A stretch of 64,000 bases of DNA, from contig NZ_QWLA01000002.1 in assembly GCF_003574095.1 (NCBI RefSeq), positions 62,001-126,000 of the forward strand. The letters run 5' to 3'. Source of the stretch: Calidithermus roseus. Its GTDB lineage: Bacteria > Deinococcota > Deinococci > Deinococcales > Thermaceae. Below the pieces are notes generated by a model. It was not told where the DNA came from. It worked only from the letters and a program-made list of their open reading frames with translations, and did not search any database. Made by a program: the position numbers and the translations under genes. How positions within the stretch are numbered: the first letter of the stretch is position 1; every line of letters begins with the position of its first letter. Positions 55,636-63,661 of this stretch are shown in pieces.

Positions 55636-58344
55636 TCACGCTCCGGCCATCCCGCCCCTCCCCCGCAGCTCCTCGTTGGGCAGGGGCAGGATGAAAAGCA
55701 GGGAGATTAGCACAAAGAAAGCGGCGTATAGGAAAATCTCCTTTTCCGCCCGGGTAATGCCGTTGTTGAGGGCCTCGTGAAGTTTGTTTTTGATCTCCTC
55801 GAGCTTAGCCACCACCTGTTTGGGCACTTCCTGCAAGGCCTTTTGTTCAGCCACAACAAGGTTGTCACGGGTGGCCTGCAGGGCCTTCTCCAGAGCGTTG
55901 GCCTGGGCCTTTTGCAGGTTCTCGCGCACCGCCGCCACAGCAGCGGCCTCGGCCTGTAGCTGGGCCTGGGCCAGCCCGGCCTTGACCCCGGCCAGCGCCT
56001 GGGCTAAGGCTTGTTGCTGGGCTTGCTGCAAGCCCGCCTCAATCTGTGCGCTGGCCTGCTGCGTGACCGCAGCGATAATCTTTGGCGACTGGGCTTCCAG
56101 GCCCACCCTAACCTGGGCCAGCACAGCGGGCAGGGCCTTAGCGGGGGGTGGGTTATCCAGCAGGTTCTGGATACGCGGATCCAGGTTGGGTGTGCGCCGC
56201 AGGGCCTGGGCGGCCCGGGCATCTCCCTGCAGAGCCGCTTGCAGCAGGCCCAGGGTCTGCTCGAGCTGGGGCTGTACCTGGGTGGCCACCCCCTCTTTGG
56301 GTATGCGGGCTTTGAACTCAGCGGGCATCAGGGGGTTCTGCTGGACGGCCTGGTAGGCCTGCGCATCGCCCTTCAAGGCCGCCAGAAGCTGGGCCCTGAT
56401 CTCCTGAAACAGGGCCGGAATGCCCCCCTTGGTCAGGCGGGCCTTGAACGCCTCAGGTAGCTGCGGGTTGTTGATCAGGGCCGTGTAAGCCTTCACATCC
56501 CCCTCCAGGGCCGCCGCAAACTGGGCCTCGAGCGCCCGGAACTGAGCGGGAATGCCCCCCGGCGTCAGCCGGGCCTTGAGCTCGGCGGGCACCTGAGGGT
56601 TTCGGATCAGGGCGTTATAGGCCGGCATGCTGCCCTTGAGGGCCGCCTCGAGCTGGCTTTCCAGCTCCTGAAACTGGGCCGGGATGCCGCCTTTGACCAG
56701 CCGGGCCCTGAACTCTGCGGGCAGATTGGGGTCGGCCATCAGGGCCGCGTAGGCTTTCTCATCGCCCTGCAGGGCCGCCACCAGGCGGGCTTCTAGCTGC
56801 CTGAACTGGGCTGGAATGCCGCCCTCGATCAGGCCGTTTTTGGCCTCCTGGGGCACCTGGGGGTCTTGTAGCAAAGCCTGGTAGGCCTGGGTATCGCCCT
56901 TGAGGGCGGCCACGACCTGGGCCTCGAGCCGAGCAAACTGCTCATCCAGGTTCAGGCCCGTGCCCCCTTCGTTTGACCTCGAGGCCACCACCCCCAGCTT
57001 GCAGGCGGCGTCCTGGGGGAAAACCTTGCAGGTCTCGGCGGTCAGGTTATGGGAGAGTACTGTGCCCAGCACGGCAATGCCAATGGTGGAGCCAATCTGC
57101 CGCATGAGCTGGGTGAAAGCCGTGGCCGAGCCGATGCGCTCTGGGGGAACGTTGTTCTGGGCGGCTATCTGCAGCAACGACTGGGCCGGGCCTAACCCCA
57201 GCCCCAGGAGGAAGAAGAAGAGCACCGCCTGCCAGAGCGGGGTATCCACGCTCAACACAAAGTGCAGAACGGTAAAGATAAGGAGCAGCCAGAGGGTGCC
57301 CGCCAGCAGCAGCGGCTTGAACCGGCCCAGCCGCCCCGACAGCACCCCACTCCCGCTGGCCCCCAGCACCACCCCCAGGGTCAGGGGCAGCACCGTCACG
57401 CCCGAGGCCGAGGCCGAGACGCCCTTCACCACCTGCAAATAGAGGGGCAGAAAGGCCACCGCCCCCAGAAAGGCCGGGCCGTAGAAGAAGGTGGCCGCCG
57501 AGGCCAGGCTAAAGCTTCGTATGCGCAGAACGGAAAGGTCAAACAGAGGGTGCGGCTCGCGGTTCTGCGACCAGACCCACAGGGCCAGGGCCAGTGCGCT
57601 GAGCGCAAAGAGGCCCAGAATGGGGGCGCTCAGCCAGGGGTAGGTGCTGCCCCCCCAGGAGAAGGCCAGCATCAGCGGCACTGTCCAGAGAATGAGCAGG
57701 CCAGCGCCCAGAAAGTCGAACCGTTCGCGCCGCTCGGGTGAAAGCCGCGGCATGAAGCGCAGGATGAACCACAGGGCCACGGCCCCCACCGGCATATTGA
57801 TGTAGAAGACCCAGTGCCAGGAGAGGTGGTCGGTCAACAGGCCCCCCAGCCACGGCCCCAAAGCGCTGCTCACCCCGAAGATGGCCCCAAACAGGCCACC
57901 CACCTTGCCCCGCTCACGCGGGGGAAAGAGCACTGCAATGGTGGTGAGGGCCAGGGCAAAAAGCGCCCCTCCCCCAATGCCCTGGATACCCCGGAAGAAG
58001 ATCAGCTCGGGCATGTTCTGGGCCAGCCCGCTCAGGGCCGACCCGGCCAGAAAGATACCGATGGCCACCAGCAAAATGGCCTTGCGGCTGAACAGTTCGG
58101 TCAGGCGGCCAAAGATGGGCGCCGAGAAGGTGGCCGTGAGCAAGTAGGCGGTGGTCACCCAGGCGTAGAGCTCGGTGCCCTTGAGGTCGGCAATGATGCG
58201 GGGCAAGGCGGTGGAGACAATGGTCTGGTCGAGGGCAGCCAGAAACAACCCCAGCAGAATGCCGATCAGGGTCAGGCGGGTCTCCCGGGGGGTGGTCTGG
58301 GCTTGCGGCGCTCGGGGGTCGGTGGGTTGAACAAAATCGTTCAT
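55636..58344 (-). CDS. DHA2-family MFS exporter with large repeat-bearing insert
   Basis: A 902-residue protein. Residues 20-432 give the first 13 helices of a DHA2/EmrB-type 14-helix drug exporter: LGLFLAALDQTIVSTALPRI (helix 1, acidic Asp), GRLTELFSRKAI (motif A) and RQIGSTIGIAVLGTVLS (helix 13). The last helix appears only at 870-888 (FLYAAFFVLISLLFILPLP). Between lie about 435 residues: two Cys (about 439 and 448), five exact 44-residue repeats starting at Phe470, 514, 558, 602 and 646 (consensus core GGIPAQF, LEA, AALKGD, AY, P-PAEFKARL), a degenerate sixth, and an Ala/Gln-rich helical region (about 735-860). By topology this insert should be outside the cytoplasm. Normal relatives have about 480-530 residues. 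Coupled to marR by ATGA. Confidence 0.9.
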   Translation of the reverse strand: MNDFVQPTDPRAPQAQTTPRETRLTLIGILLGLFLAALDQTIVSTALPRIIADLKGTELYAWVTTAYLLTATFSAPIFGRLTELFSRKAILLVAIGIFLAGSALSGLAQNMPELIFFRGIQGIGGGALFALALTTIAVLFPPRERGKVGGLFGAIFGVSSALGPWLGGLLTDHLSWHWVFYINMPVGAVALWFILRFMPRLSPERRERFDFLGAGLLILWTVPLMLAFSWGGSTYPWLSAPILGLFALSALALALWVWSQNREPHPLFDLSVLRIRSFSLASAATFFYGPAFLGAVAFLPLYLQVVKGVSASASGVTVLPLTLGVVLGASGSGVLSGRLGRFKPLLLAGTLWLLLIFTVLHFVLSVDTPLWQAVLFFFLLGLGLGPAQSLLQIAAQNNVPPERIGSATAFTQLMRQIGSTIGIAVLGTVLSHNLTAETCKVFPQDAACKLGVVASRSNEGGTGLNLDEQFARLEAQVVAALKGDTQAYQALLQDPQVPQEAKNGLIEGGIPAQFRQLEARLVAALQGDEKAYAALMADPNLPAEFRARLVKGGIPAQFQELESQLEAALKGSMPAYNALIRNPQVPAELKARLTPGGIPAQFRALEAQFAAALEGDVKAYTALINNPQLPEAFKARLTKGGIPALFQEIRAQLLAALKGDAQAYQAVQQNPLMPAEFKARIPKEGVATQVQPQLEQTLGLLQAALQGDARAAQALRRTPNLDPRIQNLLDNPPPAKALPAVLAQVRVGLEAQSPKIIAAVTQQASAQIEAGLQQAQQQALAQALAGVKAGLAQAQLQAEAAAVAAVRENLQKAQANALEKALQATRDNLVVAEQKALQEVPKQVVAKLEEIKNKLHEALNNGITRAEKEIFLYAAFFVLISLLFILPLPNEELRGRGGMAGA
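56277..56937 (-). repeat. Five tandem 132-bp coding repeats
   Basis: The DNA behind the five 44-residue repeats. Unit length is the same in all copies (132 bp) while the sequence has drifted, which points to old duplication under selection rather than recent slippage. Confidence 0.85.
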
Positions 58345-58763
58345 GGCTGCTCCTTGGGGACTTCTTCGCTGACCAGCACCTCGAGCCACCGGGCAAACTG
58401 CTGGCACTCTTTGGGGGAAAGCCGCTCCAGCCGACGCTCCATGGCGCGCTGGATATGCTGGCGACTCTCCTCGAGCAAAGCCCGCCCCTGGTCGGTCAGC
58501 TCGAAGCGGTAACGGCGCAGGTCGGCGGAGTCGAGCGAGCGCACCACCAGTCCGGCCTGCTCCAGCCGCCGGAGCATCTGGCTCACCGTGGGGGCGGGCA
58601 TCTGCATGGCCCGCACGGCCTCGGTGGGGTAGCGGTGCCGTTCGATCTCGGCCAGGAGCCAGGGGTCGGTGGGGGCCAGACCCAGGCGCTCGAGGTGAGG
58701 CAGGGCTTCCTCGCGCAGTTCGCGGGTCAGCTTCCACATGTGGGTCAGGATGCCCCAGGTCAT
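58341..58763 (-). CDS. MarR-family transcription repressor
   Basis: A 140-residue winged-helix regulator. The DNA-binding part reads MQMPAPTVSQMLRRLEQAGL and VVRSLDSADLRRYRFELTDQ with the wing, flanked by dimerisation helices. It begins at 58763, nine bases after a -10 box. Its gene overlaps the exporter gene by four bases, so it most likely controls that operon from the palindrome in its own promoter. Confidence 0.93.
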   Translation of the reverse strand: MTWGILTHMWKLTRELREEALPHLERLGLAPTDPWLLAEIERHRYPTEAVRAMQMPAPTVSQMLRRLEQAGLVVRSLDSADLRRYRFELTDQGRALLEESRQHIQRAMERRLERLSPKECQQFARWLEVLVSEEVPKEQP

Positions 58764-58772
58764 ACTCGGCTT

Positions 58773-58801
58773 AAGATACTTTCAAATGAAACTATTGTCA
58801 A
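58773..58801 (-). promoter_or_regulatory. marR promoter with operator in the spacer
   Basis: Minus strand TTGACA (58796-58801), 17 bases, TATCTT (58773-58778). The near-perfect palindrome ATACTTTC-AAAT-GAAACTAT (58776-58795) fills the spacer, ideal for autorepression. The region is far richer in A and T than its neighbours. Confidence 0.8.
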
Positions 58802-59456
58802 GCAAAACTATTCCTTTGCAAATCTTTACCATTCAGAAGAAACGCCAGGGTCAGGTGCACCACAGGCCGCCCCAGCCAGGGCGTCCAGAGAGGGCTTTCC
58901 CAGCGGGCGTACTCCTGGAAGCCGATTTTGCGGTACAGGGCGAGGGCGGTGGTGTTTTCCTCGGTGGTGGAGAGCTGAACCCCGGAAACCCCTCGAGCCC
59001 GCAAACACCCTAAGTGCGCCCGCAAGAGCTGCTCCCCCAGTCCCCTGCCCCGCGCCTCCGGCAACAGGTTCAGGTGCAGGTGGGCCGGGTACAGGTTCAG
59101 GGGGCCGCCCTCGAGGGATACCGCACCGCTCGCAGCAGATAGCGCAGGCTACCCCCCAGCCCCGGATACCGGCCCAGCGCGGCCCAGGCCAGCCAGCGCG
59201 GCAGCCTTTGGAGGTAGTAAAGCCGGTACCGCCAGGGATCCATGCTCCCCAGGATGTAGCCCAGGACTTTACCCTCTGCCTCGGCGACCAGGCCGCACGC
59301 ACCCGCAGGCCCCAGATAGGGCCCCACCCAGAGCTCGCTAAAGAGCGCCCTGGCCGGAAAGTAAACCTCCGCCGAGCCGCCGAAAAACCCGGTGGCATAG
59401 GCAATATCGGCCAGCACTGGGTAGTCGCCGGGCTGAACGGGACGAATCCGAAGCAC
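58798..59456 (-). pseudogene. Frameshifted GNAT-family acetyltransferase
   Basis: An acetyltransferase split in two frames. The first part (GTG at 59456; LRIRPVQPGDYPVLADIAYA, FPARALFSELWVGPY, GLVAEAEGKVLGYILGSMD) ends at a stop at 59097. The second, in the frame reached by one inserted base, continues YPAHLHLNLLPEARGRGLGE, LSTTEENTTALALYRKIGFQ to a stop at 58798, including the CoA-binding RGRGLG loop. The break is in a run of five C (minus strand, about 59100-59104). One extra C would restore a full 219-residue gene, so a sequencing slip or true loss of one base are both possible. Confidence 0.75.
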
Positions 59457-59466
59457 GCCAGGGCCC

Positions 59467-60171
59467 CTAGTGGCCAAAACCGCTGACCAACCGGGCCAGC
59501 CCGTAGGCCGCACCCGCCGCCAGCCCCCCAACCAGCACGGTCTGCCAGGCCCCCTTGAGCCAGGGCAGGCCGGTAAAGCGGGCCTTAAAGGTGCCAAAGA
59601 GCGCCAGGGCCAGCAGGGTCACGCCCGCACTTACCAGCAAGGACTGTTCGATGGAAAGAGGAAGCAGGTAGGGCAGCAAAGGAATGGCCCCACCGGCCAC
59701 GTAGGAGCCGCCGATGGTTAGGGCGCTTCGCAAGGCGCGCCTGGGGTCAGGCGCCTCCAGGCCCAGCTCTTCCTTCATCATGAAGCGAACCCAGACTTGA
59801 GGGCTTCGGGTCACCGCCTCGGTGGCCTGCTCGAGGGCCGCGCCCTCCAGGCCGTACTGCCGAAAGACCGCCCGCACCTCCTCGGTCTCGGCCTGAGGCA
59901 GCTCACGTACCTCGCGTTCTTCCCGCAAGAGTTCGGCCCGGTAGTGGTCGGCCTCGGTGCGGGCCGCCAGATAACCCCCCAGGCCCATGGCAATGGAGCC
60001 CGCCACCACCTCGGCCAGCCCGGCCACCAACACCACAAAGTTGGAGTCCACGGCCCCTGCCAGACCCGCTGCCAGCGCAAACGGCACCGTGAGCCCATCG
60101 GACATCCCAATCACCACATCCCGCACTGTCTCGGAACCAGAAAAATGCTGTTCTATATGGGTTTTTGGCAT
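59467..60171 (-). CDS. VIT1/CCC1-family metal transporter
   Basis: A 234-residue membrane protein of the VIT1/CCC1 family, which moves Fe2+ or Mn2+ out of the cytosol. Helix 1 region reads VIGMSDGLTVPFALAAGLAG, with GSIAMGLGGYLAARTEADHY in helix 2 and a cytoplasmic metal-binding loop rich in Glu (REEREVRELPQAETEEVR, EELGLEAPDP). Five helices are visible. GGAGG precedes the ATG at 60171. An inverted repeat upstream may be its operator. Confidence 0.9.
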   Translation of the reverse strand: MPKTHIEQHFSGSETVRDVVIGMSDGLTVPFALAAGLAGAVDSNFVVLVAGLAEVVAGSIAMGLGGYLAARTEADHYRAELLREEREVRELPQAETEEVRAVFRQYGLEGAALEQATEAVTRSPQVWVRFMMKEELGLEAPDPRRALRSALTIGGSYVAGGAIPLLPYLLPLSIEQSLLVSAGVTLLALALFGTFKARFTGLPWLKGAWQTVLVGGLAAGAAYGLARLVSGFGH

Positions 60172-60208
60172 CAGGTACCTCCTCCTGGCAGGTTCAAGCC
60201 TGTCACAC

Positions 60209-60224
60209 TTCAATCAGGATTGAA
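60209..60224. promoter_or_regulatory. Possible operator of the metal transporter gene
   Basis: TTCAAT-CAGG-ATTGAA is a 6-4-6 inverted repeat, 38 bases upstream of the transporter start codon, in a comparatively AT-rich stretch. Size and place would fit a metal-responsive repressor, but no -10 box was clearly seen. Confidence 0.4.
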
Positions 60225-60303
60225 TCGGGTCTGTGTGTCGAAGTGCGGGATTGATTTGCATCGCTGGCTGTGCACAGGGTCCGTGTAACGGGAAACACCT
60301 GGA

Positions 60304-61611
60304 TTACAAAGCCTCTCCAGCGGGGAGCTCGAGCCGGGCCAGCAGCCCGCCCTCGCGGGCTTTTTGCAGCACCAGCCGGCCCCCGTGCTGCTCGGCAATG
60401 GCTGCTACCAGGGTTAGGCCCAGTCCGGCCCCCCTCACCCCCTGGGTGGCAGTACCCCGCTGAAAGGGCTGCATGAGGCGCTCGAGCTGCTCCGGTGGGA
60501 TGCCGGGCCCCTCATCGACCACCTCCACCACGGCCAGAGGGCCCTCCTGGCGGGTACGCAGCCAGACCCGCCCACCCACGGGGCCATACTTCAGGGCATT
60601 GGAGAGCAGGTTGGCGATGGCGGTGCGCAGGGTCAGGGGCTGGCCCTGGTAGGGGGTGGGCTCGAGCTCCAGCAGCACCCGGGCCTGCTTTTCTTTGGCC
60701 AGTGGCTCCAGCGACTCCTGGGCCTCCAGGGCTAGCAAGTCGAGATCCACTGGCTGCCGCTCTGCGGGCTGGTGGGTACGGGCCAGGAGCAGCAGGGCCT
60801 CGATCACCTGGGCCAGGTCTTCGGCGGTGCGCCCGATCTGGGCCAGGGCCTCGCGGTACTGTTCGGGGGTGCGGGGCTTCTCCAGGCTCAGGCTGGCCCG
60901 GCCCTGTAGCAGGCTCAGCGGTGTGCGAAGCTCGTGGGCTGCGGCCAGGGCAAACGCCTTCTCGCGCTCGATGGAGCGCTCGAGGCGCGAGAGCATGGCA
61001 TTAAAGGTCTGGGTCAGGCGGGCCATCTCATCCGTGCCCGGGCTCTCGGGAACCCGCCTTCCATACCGCCCAGAGGCCGCAATCTGCGCGGCCAGCCGGG
61101 TGACCTGATCCACCGGGCGCAGCGAGCGATCGGCTAATACATACCCCACTCCCAGCGCCACCATCAGCAGCACGGGCAAACCCCAGAGCAGCGCCTGATG
61201 GGCGCGATCCAGGGTTTGCAGGGCCTCTTCCTGGGATCGCATCACCTGCACAATGCCGCCATTGGAAAGCGGGTGGTTGTAAATCCGGGTCTGCTGGACG
61301 GTCATGAAGCCGCTTTTGAGTTCGACCTGTACCCAGGGCCTCCCCAGACGAAAGAGGGGGTTCCCCTCGGCGTCATACACGGTGAGTACGGTGGCTCCTG
61401 GAAAACGGCTCTGCAGGGCGCTGGAATCCTCAGGTGAGGTGGTATGAATCCGAAATTCCGCCGCCGTGATGGTAGCGGTCTCCTGTAGCGACTGATCCAG
61501 GGTCTGGTGCAGCGCCGTATGAAAGACCGCGTAAAGCAGAAATCCGCTAGCGACTAGAACCGCAACCAGCACCAACCCGTAGTAGAGGGTCAGTCGCAGG
61601 CGCAGGCTCAA
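60304..61611 (-). CDS. Sensor histidine kinase
   Basis: A 435-residue membrane kinase. Two helices (about 8-30 and 142-160) enclose an extracytoplasmic sensor of about 110 residues. A HAMP linker follows (RSLRPVDQVTRLAAQIAASG), then the His box AAAHELRTPLSLLQ near residue 225, and the ATPase motifs NLLSNALKYGP (N box), VDEGPGIPPEQ (G1) and GAGLGLTLVAAIAEQHGG (G2). Its start overlaps the response-regulator stop by four bases. Ligand unknown. Confidence 0.94.
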   Translation of the reverse strand: MSLRLRLTLYYGLVLVAVLVASGFLLYAVFHTALHQTLDQSLQETATITAAEFRIHTTSPEDSSALQSRFPGATVLTVYDAEGNPLFRLGRPWVQVELKSGFMTVQQTRIYNHPLSNGGIVQVMRSQEEALQTLDRAHQALLWGLPVLLMVALGVGYVLADRSLRPVDQVTRLAAQIAASGRYGRRVPESPGTDEMARLTQTFNAMLSRLERSIEREKAFALAAAHELRTPLSLLQGRASLSLEKPRTPEQYREALAQIGRTAEDLAQVIEALLLLARTHQPAERQPVDLDLLALEAQESLEPLAKEKQARVLLELEPTPYQGQPLTLRTAIANLLSNALKYGPVGGRVWLRTRQEGPLAVVEVVDEGPGIPPEQLERLMQPFQRGTATQGVRGAGLGLTLVAAIAEQHGGRLVLQKAREGGLLARLELPAGEAL

Positions 61612-62288
61612 GGCACACCCTCCATACGGCCCAGGCGGTAGCCCAGGCCCCGCACCGTTTCCACGAACGCCTCGCCCAGCTTGCGCCGCAGGCTGGAGAC
61701 GTAAACATCCACCACCTTGGTATCCACCTCGCTCTCCCCCGGCCAGACCCGCTCAATCAGGCTGTTGCGGGAGTAGGCGCGGCCTGGGTTCAGCCCCAGG
61801 CACTCCACCAGGGCATACTCGCGGGGGGTGAGGGGAACGGGCTGGTTATCTTTGAGCACCTGGCGACCCGCCAGGTCGAGGGTGAAGCCCCCCGGCAGGG
61901 GAATCAGGTTGGCAGCCTCGCCCCGGGCCCGCCGCACCAGGGCACGGATGCGGGCCCGGAGCTCGCGAAAGTCGAAGGGCTTGGTCAGGTAGTCGTCCCC
62001 TCCGGTCTCGAGGCCCACCAGTTTGGAGTCCATATCCCCCCGGGCGGTCAGGAAGAGGATGGGGGTCTTGTCACGCTGGCTTCGTAACACCCGGGCCAGT
62101 TCGAAGCCCGCCTGCGGCCCCTCGGGAAGCATGACATCCAGAATTAGCAGGTCGTAGAGCTCGAGCTCGGCCATGCCCCGTCCAATGGCCGCATTGGGCG
62201 CATGATCCACCATCAAGCCATCGTCGCTCAGGCCCTCCACAATCAGCGCGGCCAGGCGCGGGTCGTCTTCTACCAACAGGACGCGCAT
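61608..62288 (-). CDS. OmpR-family response regulator
   Basis: A 226-residue regulator: receiver domain with phospho-acceptor Asp51 (LLILDVMLPEG), Thr/Lys switch residues in ILFLTARGD and YLTKPFD, then a winged-helix domain (TPREYALVECLGLNPGRAYS to RGLGYRLG). The start at 62288 gives the usual MRVLLVEDDPRLAALI beginning. It pairs with the downstream histidine kinase. A GGTAAAG direct repeat lies just upstream. Confidence 0.95.
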   Translation of the reverse strand: MRVLLVEDDPRLAALIVEGLSDDGLMVDHAPNAAIGRGMAELELYDLLILDVMLPEGPQAGFELARVLRSQRDKTPILFLTARGDMDSKLVGLETGGDDYLTKPFDFRELRARIRALVRRARGEAANLIPLPGGFTLDLAGRQVLKDNQPVPLTPREYALVECLGLNPGRAYSRNSLIERVWPGESEVDTKVVDVYVSSLRRKLGEAFVETVRGLGYRLGRMEGVP

Positions 62289-62322
62289 AGATACCTCATA
62301 GAATGGCAGTGTAAGCGCACAG

Positions 62323-62340
62323 GGTAAAGATTGGGTAAAG
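62323..62340 (-). promoter_or_regulatory. Direct repeat upstream of the response regulator
   Basis: GGTAAAG at 62323-62329 and again at 62334-62340 (CTTTACC on the gene strand) with an 11-base period, one helical turn, as for OmpR/PhoB-type dimer sites. Located about 35 bases before the regulator start and touching the 3' end of the next kinase gene. Confidence 0.6.
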
Positions 62341-62341
62341 G

Positions 62342-63661
62342 TCAGTGTGTGGTGCTGGCCTGCATGGGTAGCCACAGGCGAAACCGCGCCCCCCTGGGCC
62401 CATTGGCCGCCTCGACCCGGCCCCCGTGCCAGCGGGCAATGGCCGCCACCAGGGCCAGCCCCAGGCCGCTCCCGCTGCGGCGGTGTTCTACCTGGGCCTG
62501 GTAGAAGCGCTCAAACAGGTGCGGAAGCGCGGCCTCAGGGATGCCGCCGCCGGTGTCCTCCACCTCCACCAGCGCCTCGGCCCCCAGCTGGCGCAGGGTC
62601 ACCCATACCTCGCCCGCCGGGGTGAACTTGAGGGCATTTTCCAGCAGGTTGCGCAGGGCCAGCCCCAGGGCCAGCCGATCCCCGGTGGCCAGGAGCGGCC
62701 TTTCAGGCAGGCTGACCCGGAGCGCAAGCCCCTTGGCCTCGAACAGGGGGAGGAGGTCTTCCGCCACTTCGGCAGCCAACTCGTTCAGGGCTACCCTTTC
62801 CCGCGCCAGCCCCTGCCCGGCCTCGGCCCGAACCAGTTGCAGCAGCTTTTCCACCAGGGCCAGCAGGCGCTGGGTGGAGCGGTAGGCCGAGTCCAGGGCC
62901 TGCGCCACCTGGGGGTCGTGGTTTTTCTCCTGGGCCTGCTCGAGCCGCCCCAAGAGCACCGTCAGGGGGGTGCGCAGCTCGTGGGCGGCATCCTGGGTGA
63001 AGCGGCGCTCGTTTTCGATGAGCTGGCCCAGGCTGGCCAGCAGGGCGTTGAAGGCCTGGCTCAGGGTGAAGAGTTCGTCGCGGGCCACGGGCAACGGCAG
63101 GGGGCGGTTCCAGCTCCGGCTCTGGGCCCGCTCCCGCGCCGCCAGGGTCAGGGTACGTACCGGACGGAGGGCCCGCCCCACCAGGAAGTAGCCCAGCGCC
63201 AGGGCCAGTCCCAGGGCCGCGGGAAACACCCAGAAGAGCACGCGCTCGAGGGCCCGCAGGCTGGCCTCGAGGCCCGCCAGGAGCCGCCCGGCCAGCAACA
63301 TCCCCCCGTCTACCCGCGTTCCGCAGAAACGAAAACCGGTTGCCGCAAAGCACCCCACCCGTGGCGCAGGTGGGGGGTGGGGGGCGCGCCCCAGGCCCTC
63401 GGCCAGGCCCTTTGGGCCATAGAGCAGCAAGACCATATCGGGCGGGAGCTTTGGCAGGAGTTCGCCCTCCTGGCTGAACCCGAGCCGCCCGTTGTCGCTG
63501 TTGACCCAGGGCTGGGCCAGCACCAGCGCCTCCTGCAAACGCTGATCTAGCTCGGCCTGCAGGATGCGGGCCAGGCCCAGGCGCAGCCCCAACCCCGCTA
63601 GCAGCAAGACCCCGGCCACCAGCAGGGTGTAGAAGAGGGTCAGGCGCAGGCGGAGGCTCAT
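62342..63661 (-). CDS. Sensor histidine kinase (second)
   Basis: A 439-residue kinase with the same plan as the other one: helices near 8-32 and 145-165, an outside domain between them, HAMP linker, His box QDAAHELRTPLTVLLG near 225, N box NLLENALKFTP, G1 EDTGGGIPEAA, G2 GSGLGLALVAAIARWHGG. It overlaps the upstream regulator by four bases. The shared start MSLRLRLTLFYTLLV vs MSLRLRLTLYYGLVL shows that the two systems arose by duplication. Confidence 0.94.
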   Translation of the reverse strand: MSLRLRLTLFYTLLVAGVLLLAGLGLRLGLARILQAELDQRLQEALVLAQPWVNSDNGRLGFSQEGELLPKLPPDMVLLLYGPKGLAEGLGRAPHPPPAPRVGCFAATGFRFCGTRVDGGMLLAGRLLAGLEASLRALERVLFWVFPAALGLALALGYFLVGRALRPVRTLTLAARERAQSRSWNRPLPLPVARDELFTLSQAFNALLASLGQLIENERRFTQDAAHELRTPLTVLLGRLEQAQEKNHDPQVAQALDSAYRSTQRLLALVEKLLQLVRAEAGQGLARERVALNELAAEVAEDLLPLFEAKGLALRVSLPERPLLATGDRLALGLALRNLLENALKFTPAGEVWVTLRQLGAEALVEVEDTGGGIPEAALPHLFERFYQAQVEHRRSGSGLGLALVAAIARWHGGRVEAANGPRGARFRLWLPMQASTTH

